Positions 59,738 to 64,000 of a DNA stretch of 64,000 nt are shown in pieces. Source of the DNA: Chitinophaga agri. GTDB taxonomy: Bacteria > Bacteroidota > Bacteroidia > Chitinophagales > Chitinophagaceae. The notes under the pieces are model-generated. The model made no database searches and was not told where the DNA came from. It saw nothing but the letters and a program-made list of their open reading frames with translations. Positions within the stretch are counted from its first letter, which is position 1; every line of letters begins with the position of its first letter. Made by a program: the position numbers and the translations under genes. The stretch is taken from positions 1,860,001-1,924,000 of the forward strand of contig NZ_CP048113.1 in the NCBI RefSeq assembly GCF_010093065.1, given 5' to 3'.

Positions 59738-62700
59738 TTAGAATGAATAGCGAGCTCCCAGCTGTACCTGATATGGTGTACCGTTCTTAGTGGTCACACC
59801 CACGTTCTCATTTACACGATACTTATATGTTTGCGTAGCCTGATCAAATCCGTTTACAAAAAGCAGGCTCTGGTTACCGAGGTTATAGTTTACACCCCAG
59901 TTCTTGTTAAGGAGATTAGCAACGTTAAAAACATCAACACTAAAGGTCAAGCCCTGTGTTTTAAATGTTTTGAAAGTTTTCTGCAATCTCACATCAAAGG
60001 TACCTGCAAACGGATTAGAACCACCATTACGGTCAGCAATTTTGCCAAGGCTGTTACGGATATATTTTACTGCCCGGTTCTCCGGATTCGCGAGCACCTT
60101 CTCCATTGACGCCTTAATATCGGCAGGCGTGTTAGGGTTCGAAGGGTCGAATACAAAGGCCAGGTCATTATCGTCACCAGGACCACCCACAAAGTCGCCG
60201 TTAATATCTGCATCTACGGTCATAGAGTAACGGGTACCGCCGATACCTCTGAAAGTACCTGCAAATACGAAACCTTTCAGACTTGGTGTGGCGCCATACA
60301 GGACAAGCTTATGCCTGAACTGGTTATCTGAGTAGTTCATTTCTGTCATATCACGCGGATCAGATTTCACAGGTCTGAAGGTAGAGGTATTGGCAACGTT
60401 ACCATTATAGGATGAGTTGTCTTTTGCATCGTTCAGGGTATAGCTTACGTTGAAATAGCCATCCTTATAATACCTGATACTCGCATCCACAATCATCGCT
60501 GCCTGTCTCAGCTTAGCCCCGTTCGTCAGCATCAGTGTTCTGCCTACTGCACTTGTTTTCCTACCCAATACGTTGTTAGTGGTACCAGTAGCCGTGATCG
60601 TATTGGCAGGCACGAACACTGCGCGGTTAGCCTCGTTTGACAAACGGAAAAACGGCTGGTCCACCAGGTTCTGATCAATGTATACATAATTGTTGCTGGT
60701 GTATGAATAAAGGAAATTCACCCCTACACGCAGCCAGTCACCTAAGATCCTGTTATAGCTCAGGTTACTTTTGAAGATAGAAGGCATCTTCAGATGCGGA
60801 TCATTCAGATTAATGGTAGAGACGGTAGGAACGCCCGAGATCAGGCCGGGAGCAGTACCAGGATCTTTTCTGTAGGAAGGGAAGTCAGGTACCGGCACGA
60901 GACTGGGACCACTAGCCGGACGCGACACATCGACAGAAGCGACCATAGTACCGCTGTTCTGAATATTATTTACCTGTGCATAGTTTACCGGATAGGCTGA
61001 GAACATGCCGGCACCTAAACGTATAATATCGGTTTTGTTACCTTTCACATCCCACGTTAACTGTAAGCGCGGTTGAATTTTACCGGCATCAGTGATCTTA
61101 CTGTCAGTACGCAAGCCGAAGGCTTTGTCAACGGCAGGATTATAGTCTGCCTGACTCAGGTACCCGGTGATGTCCCATCTTAAACCGATTAATGCTTCTA
61201 CATGCTTTACCGGCTCAAACTGCACCTGTCCGAACACGGAACCATTCACAACCCATTGCTGCACGGATGGTATCCCTTTTAAAGGCACCTCTCTCGCGTA
61301 ACGGGATGGATTTAGATTAGCGAAGTCTTCCAGGCTATTGAAGATGAAACGGCCGTTCTGCTCACTGGAAATATAGGTATCCAGGTAGGTGAGCGTATTA
61401 TCCGTACCAAAGGTAAAACGGTATTTCCCTTTCGTCAGATAAGATGTATTCACCAGTTGCACCTGGTTCTCCAGGTTGCTCTCCGGGAAGAAACGTTGTC
61501 CTCCCAGCTGCACGGTTGTATTACCGAAAGTTCCATTCGGCAGAAATGAACGTACGGTAACAATTGCACGCGGAATGTTGGCAGCAGGCAGTTCGCTGTT
61601 AGGATAATAGTTACGTGTGGCTGTCTGGTACTGTACTTTCAGCTCATTGAGGAAGTTCGGCGCGAACTGTGTACGCAGAGATGCCAACGTACTGTTCTCT
61701 CTTGACTTAAAATTACCCCACACTTCAAACAAGTTGATAGTCGAGTTATCGCTGTTGCTATTGGGATTCTTCCAGTCGCTATAGTTATTACGGATAGTCA
61801 GACGGTTCTTTGCGTTGATCTGCCAGTCCAGTCGGATGAATAAGGTATTCGCCAGTGTCTTACGCTGAAACTCTCCTACCTGCTGATTATTACTCAGTCC
61901 ATATTTCGTTCTTGCGATATTGAGCAATGTGTCCAGCGCGCCCCTGCTAATGCGATTTGCGATCACATCGTTATCGTCCTTCAGATCTGCAATATAGAAA
62001 GGTAGCTTCTCGTCCTGTCTGTCAAAAGCGGTAAAGAAATGCAGTTTATCCTTGATGATAGGACCACCCAGGCTGAAACCATATTGATTAGTCGTAAACT
62101 GCTGCTGACGCTTATTCCCGCGGATATCATACTGGCTGGCAAGGAAATCAGAACGGTAGTAATCAAACACGCTGCCGGTCAGTGTATTGGTACCTGACTT
62201 AGTGACCACACTTACAGCACCGCCACCCTGACGGCCCTGTGTCACATCATATACGTTGGTGATCACCTCAAACTCGCGGATAGCTTCCAGGGAAAGGGAA
62301 TAAGGTCCGCTACCCAGTGCACCGGAAGTCAGGTTGTTCCTTGCGCTGGCGCCATCTATCAGGAAATTCGTAGAGGATGCCCGCTGTCCGCTGATATTTG
62401 TACCATTCGTAGTAGGCGCCAGGGCAGACAGGTTGTTAAAGTTCCTGTTCTGTGCAGGCAACTGCTGGATATTCTGTGCCGTGATGGCTGTACTGGAACC
62501 CAGGCGGTCGATTCTTTTAGTCAACGTATTCGCGTTGATGGTAATCTCCTTCAGATGGCTCACGGACTCCCCCATCACGAAATCAATGATGAGGTTATCG
62601 CCCTGGTTAACAGACAACTGATTTTTGATCTGTGAAGTGAAGCCCACAAATGCGGCTTTCACTGTATAAGGCTTTCCCAGCGGCAACTGGATAAAGGAGT

Positions 62701-62953
62701 ATTTACCTTCCTTATTTGTAATAGTTACAGACTGGAATCCTGTAGACTCATTCCGTACAGTGACGGATACGCCAGCCAATTCCCTGCCATCCCTGGAGGT
62801 GATCTTACCGGAGATAGAGGCGTCAGTCGATTGTGCAGATGTACTGCCGGCAATGACCAGAAGAAGGAACACTACAGCTATATGGGCGATAAAGGAGTGA
62901 GAATTAATAAAACCCCTAAAGCGTTTTATCATTCTTTGCAGAAAAAATTGCAT
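59738..62953 (-). CDS. Oar-type TonB-dependent receptor upstream of phospholipase C
   Basis: The 1071-residue protein begins MQFFLQRMIKRFRGFINSHS with an export helix IAHIAVVFLLLVIAGSTSAQ; an internal ATG at 62932 is possible. A CarboxypepD_reg-like domain (DASISGKITSRDGRELAGVSV), a plug (SSTAITAQNIQQLPAQNRNFNNLSALAP) and a large barrel ending GTPYQVQLGARYSF follow. It is a paralogue of the receptor at 28116-31286. The location between FecR and phospholipase C suggests that its ligand signals through FecR, and that lipid-derived choline or phosphate may be involved; this is inference. Confidence 0.92.
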   Translation of the reverse strand: MQFFLQRMIKRFRGFINSHSFIAHIAVVFLLLVIAGSTSAQSTDASISGKITSRDGRELAGVSVTVRNESTGFQSVTITNKEGKYSFIQLPLGKPYTVKAAFVGFTSQIKNQLSVNQGDNLIIDFVMGESVSHLKEITINANTLTKRIDRLGSSTAITAQNIQQLPAQNRNFNNLSALAPTTNGTNISGQRASSTNFLIDGASARNNLTSGALGSGPYSLSLEAIREFEVITNVYDVTQGRQGGGAVSVVTKSGTNTLTGSVFDYYRSDFLASQYDIRGNKRQQQFTTNQYGFSLGGPIIKDKLHFFTAFDRQDEKLPFYIADLKDDNDVIANRISRGALDTLLNIARTKYGLSNNQQVGEFQRKTLANTLFIRLDWQINAKNRLTIRNNYSDWKNPNSNSDNSTINLFEVWGNFKSRENSTLASLRTQFAPNFLNELKVQYQTATRNYYPNSELPAANIPRAIVTVRSFLPNGTFGNTTVQLGGQRFFPESNLENQVQLVNTSYLTKGKYRFTFGTDNTLTYLDTYISSEQNGRFIFNSLEDFANLNPSRYAREVPLKGIPSVQQWVVNGSVFGQVQFEPVKHVEALIGLRWDITGYLSQADYNPAVDKAFGLRTDSKITDAGKIQPRLQLTWDVKGNKTDIIRLGAGMFSAYPVNYAQVNNIQNSGTMVASVDVSRPASGPSLVPVPDFPSYRKDPGTAPGLISGVPTVSTINLNDPHLKMPSIFKSNLSYNRILGDWLRVGVNFLYSYTSNNYVYIDQNLVDQPFFRLSNEANRAVFVPANTITATGTTNNVLGRKTSAVGRTLMLTNGAKLRQAAMIVDASIRYYKDGYFNVSYTLNDAKDNSSYNGNVANTSTFRPVKSDPRDMTEMNYSDNQFRHKLVLYGATPSLKGFVFAGTFRGIGGTRYSMTVDADINGDFVGGPGDDNDLAFVFDPSNPNTPADIKASMEKVLANPENRAVKYIRNSLGKIADRNGGSNPFAGTFDVRLQKTFKTFKTQGLTFSVDVFNVANLLNKNWGVNYNLGNQSLLFVNGFDQATQTYKYRVNENVGVTTKNGTPYQVQLGARYSF

Positions 62954-63027
62954 CTTGTGATGTTTTAATTAATTTTTTAATCAGTTAGTTAATTAAAATA
63001 CAGGAGGTGGCTTCATGACCTCTTGCC

Positions 63028-63057
63028 AAAGCAAAAGTGTGTCACCACTTTTGCTTT
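63028..63057 (-). terminator. Hairpin between fecR and the TonB receptor
   Basis: AAAGCAAAAGTG (63028-63039) pairs perfectly with CACTTTTGCTTT (63046-63057). It lies between fecR and the receptor and may attenuate read-through; no long T-tract follows. Confidence 0.55.
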
Positions 63058-63074
63058 GTTATTTGTATGTCCGC

Positions 63075-64000
63075 TTATTCCATGTGTCCTGCTGTTTTTG
63101 GTTGGATAATCAGATGTTGGCCATTCACGATCGTATAACTAAAGCTTGTCTGCTCCGTCAGCGTCTTTAATGTTCCTTCAAGGGATCTTTGACCGAGGTC
63201 AACAACATAAGTGGATGTGTCATTATCCGGATTGTTTAACTGTACGAACAGGTTGTATTTATCTCCCAGTACCCGAGCGATCTGCTGCAGTGTCAGGTGC
63301 CTGATTGTACTAACGGGCTTAATTTTGGAATTAACAACATTTGTATGCTGCACTATCTTGTAATCAGCCGAAGCCAGATCAACGGTCAGACACTGGTCTT
63401 GTGCCATTCCCTTTGCCAGTATCTTCGTACCTGACGGACCATCCTGCTCTACCCTGATCTTTCCGCTTACCACATCTATCTTAAAATCCGGCCGGTCGCT
63501 GTATGCAGAGATATTAAAAGAGGTACCCAGTACCTTGATACGAAAACCCTTTGTATACACAGTAAAAGGCCTTGAGGCATCCCTGTGCACATCGAAGAAG
63601 GCCGCTCCTTCCTCTAACGTTACATGACGCGCCGTTCCTGCCAGGAAAGCCGTTGCATAGCGGATAGTGGAATTGCCTTGCAGACGAATAACACTACTAT
63701 CTGGTAAGGTGACGTTCTTAACTTCATTTTCGCCGGAACTAATTGTTGTCCATGTGGGTGTTGCGGGTACAACAGGATGCTGAAAATGTCTATACACCAT
63801 CATAGTACTGATGATGAGCGCGAGTACTGCCGCTGCTATTTTCAAAGGAAGGAAGGAACGTTTACTTCTATATATAATATTGCGCTGTATACGGTCATAG
63901 ATCTCATTACCTATCTCCGTTTTACGCATGCTACTACCGAATGCATCATAAGGCTGTGCATCATCTGTCTGATCATACCATGCTTTGGCCTGCCTGTCCA
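63075..64000 (-). CDS. FecR-family anti-sigma factor, 5' end beyond the window
   Basis: The frame runs unbroken from the stop at 63075 to the window edge, past an internal ATG at 63929. Upstream residues read RQAKAWYDQTDDAQPYDAFGSS, fitting the FecR N-terminal region, so the true start is outside. After a membrane helix (LKIAAAVLALIISTMMVY) comes the FecR domain (WTTISSGENEVKNVTLPDSSVIRLQGNSTIRY, then EEGAAFFDVHRDASRPFTVYTKGFRIKVLGTSFNISAY) and the C-terminal DUF4974 (HLTLQQIARVLGDKYNLFVQ). FecR transmits a signal from a TonB receptor to an ECF sigma factor, whose gene would normally lie just upstream, outside this window. Confidence 0.93.
   Translation of the reverse strand, partial: DRQAKAWYDQTDDAQPYDAFGSSMRKTEIGNEIYDRIQRNIIYRSKRSFLPLKIAAAVLALIISTMMVYRHFQHPVVPATPTWTTISSGENEVKNVTLPDSSVIRLQGNSTIRYATAFLAGTARHVTLEEGAAFFDVHRDASRPFTVYTKGFRIKVLGTSFNISAYSDRPDFKIDVVSGKIRVEQDGPSGTKILAKGMAQDQCLTVDLASADYKIVQHTNVVNSKIKPVSTIRHLTLQQIARVLGDKYNLFVQLNNPDNDTSTYVVDLGQRSLEGTLKTLTEQTSFSYTIVNGQHLIIQPKTAGHME

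Noticed and set aside
1..64000. CRISPR arrays, insertion sequences, prophage genes
   Set aside because: No regularly spaced repeats, transposase, integrase or phage structural motifs were found anywhere in the window.

Overview
The window reads as chromosomal DNA from a member of the Bacteroidota, most likely a Chitinophaga-like member of the Chitinophagaceae. This rests on two large Oar-type TonB-dependent receptors, a FecR anti-sigma factor, YceI, OmpH and short BamA/TamA-type outer-membrane proteins, several families common in this group (DUF6493, DUF5984, AraC proteins with a DUF6597-like N terminus), weak ribosome binding sites, and recurrent promoter boxes of the Bacteroidota type TAnnTTTG a short distance upstream of genes. 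No phage, insertion sequence or CRISPR array was seen. Genus-level assignment is inference.

Layout. 1-2547 (minus): the bacterial RNA-repair pair Hen1 and Pnkp, with Pnkp cut by the left window edge. 2669-9246: a small membrane protein, an AraC regulator followed by the decayed tail of an NAD(P)-binding oxidoreductase, an intact MDR oxidoreductase, peptidase E, a short gene that looks frameshifted, a BamA-like barrel protein and a secreted esterase. 10092-11567: a Crp/Fnr regulator divergent from a membrane protein and a truncated haemoglobin, with a perfect 22-bp palindrome between them. 11744-18909: a large secreted beta-propeller protein, an ABC transporter permease and a GT8 glycosyltransferase. 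19072-28038: secreted and periplasmic hydrolysis functions (GH32 fructan hydrolase with a PfkB sugar kinase, a subtilisin-like lipoprotein, an M20 amidohydrolase, YceI, a GH29 fucosidase, OmpH). 28116-31286: the first TonB receptor.

32164-50931 is accessory in character: a SUFU-domain protein with an unknown partner and a WG/Sel1 repeat protein, a DUF6493-SWIM pair, an Imm11-like protein, an LRR protein with a BRCT-like segment, a DUF5984 protein and a beta-helix secreted protein, interleaved with ordinary genes (BamA-like, YceI, SRPBCC, SDR with AraC). Several of these belong to families known from toxin-immunity or conflict contexts, but no toxin is present here. 51184-53740 holds a membrane SRPBCC protein, a luciferase-fold protein, a clearly decayed gene and tRNA-Pro(GGG). 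53945-56129 is an ABC-F/TetR operon with two perfect palindromes in its promoter. 57207-64000 is a FecR, TonB receptor and phosphocholine-type phospholipase C locus, open at the right edge.

Non-coding structure is unusually legible. Most gene ends carry strong hairpin terminators. At three loci (11569-11699, 20638-20758, 23615-23740) the hairpin sits inside an outer inverted pair of short GGAATTAGG/ATCAGGAAT-like repeats that begin at or next to a stop codon; a fourth, worn copy lies near 21722-21860. I regard this nested element, the Hen1/Pnkp cassette, the SUFU and SWIM loci, and the regulator palindromes as the parts most worth a second look.
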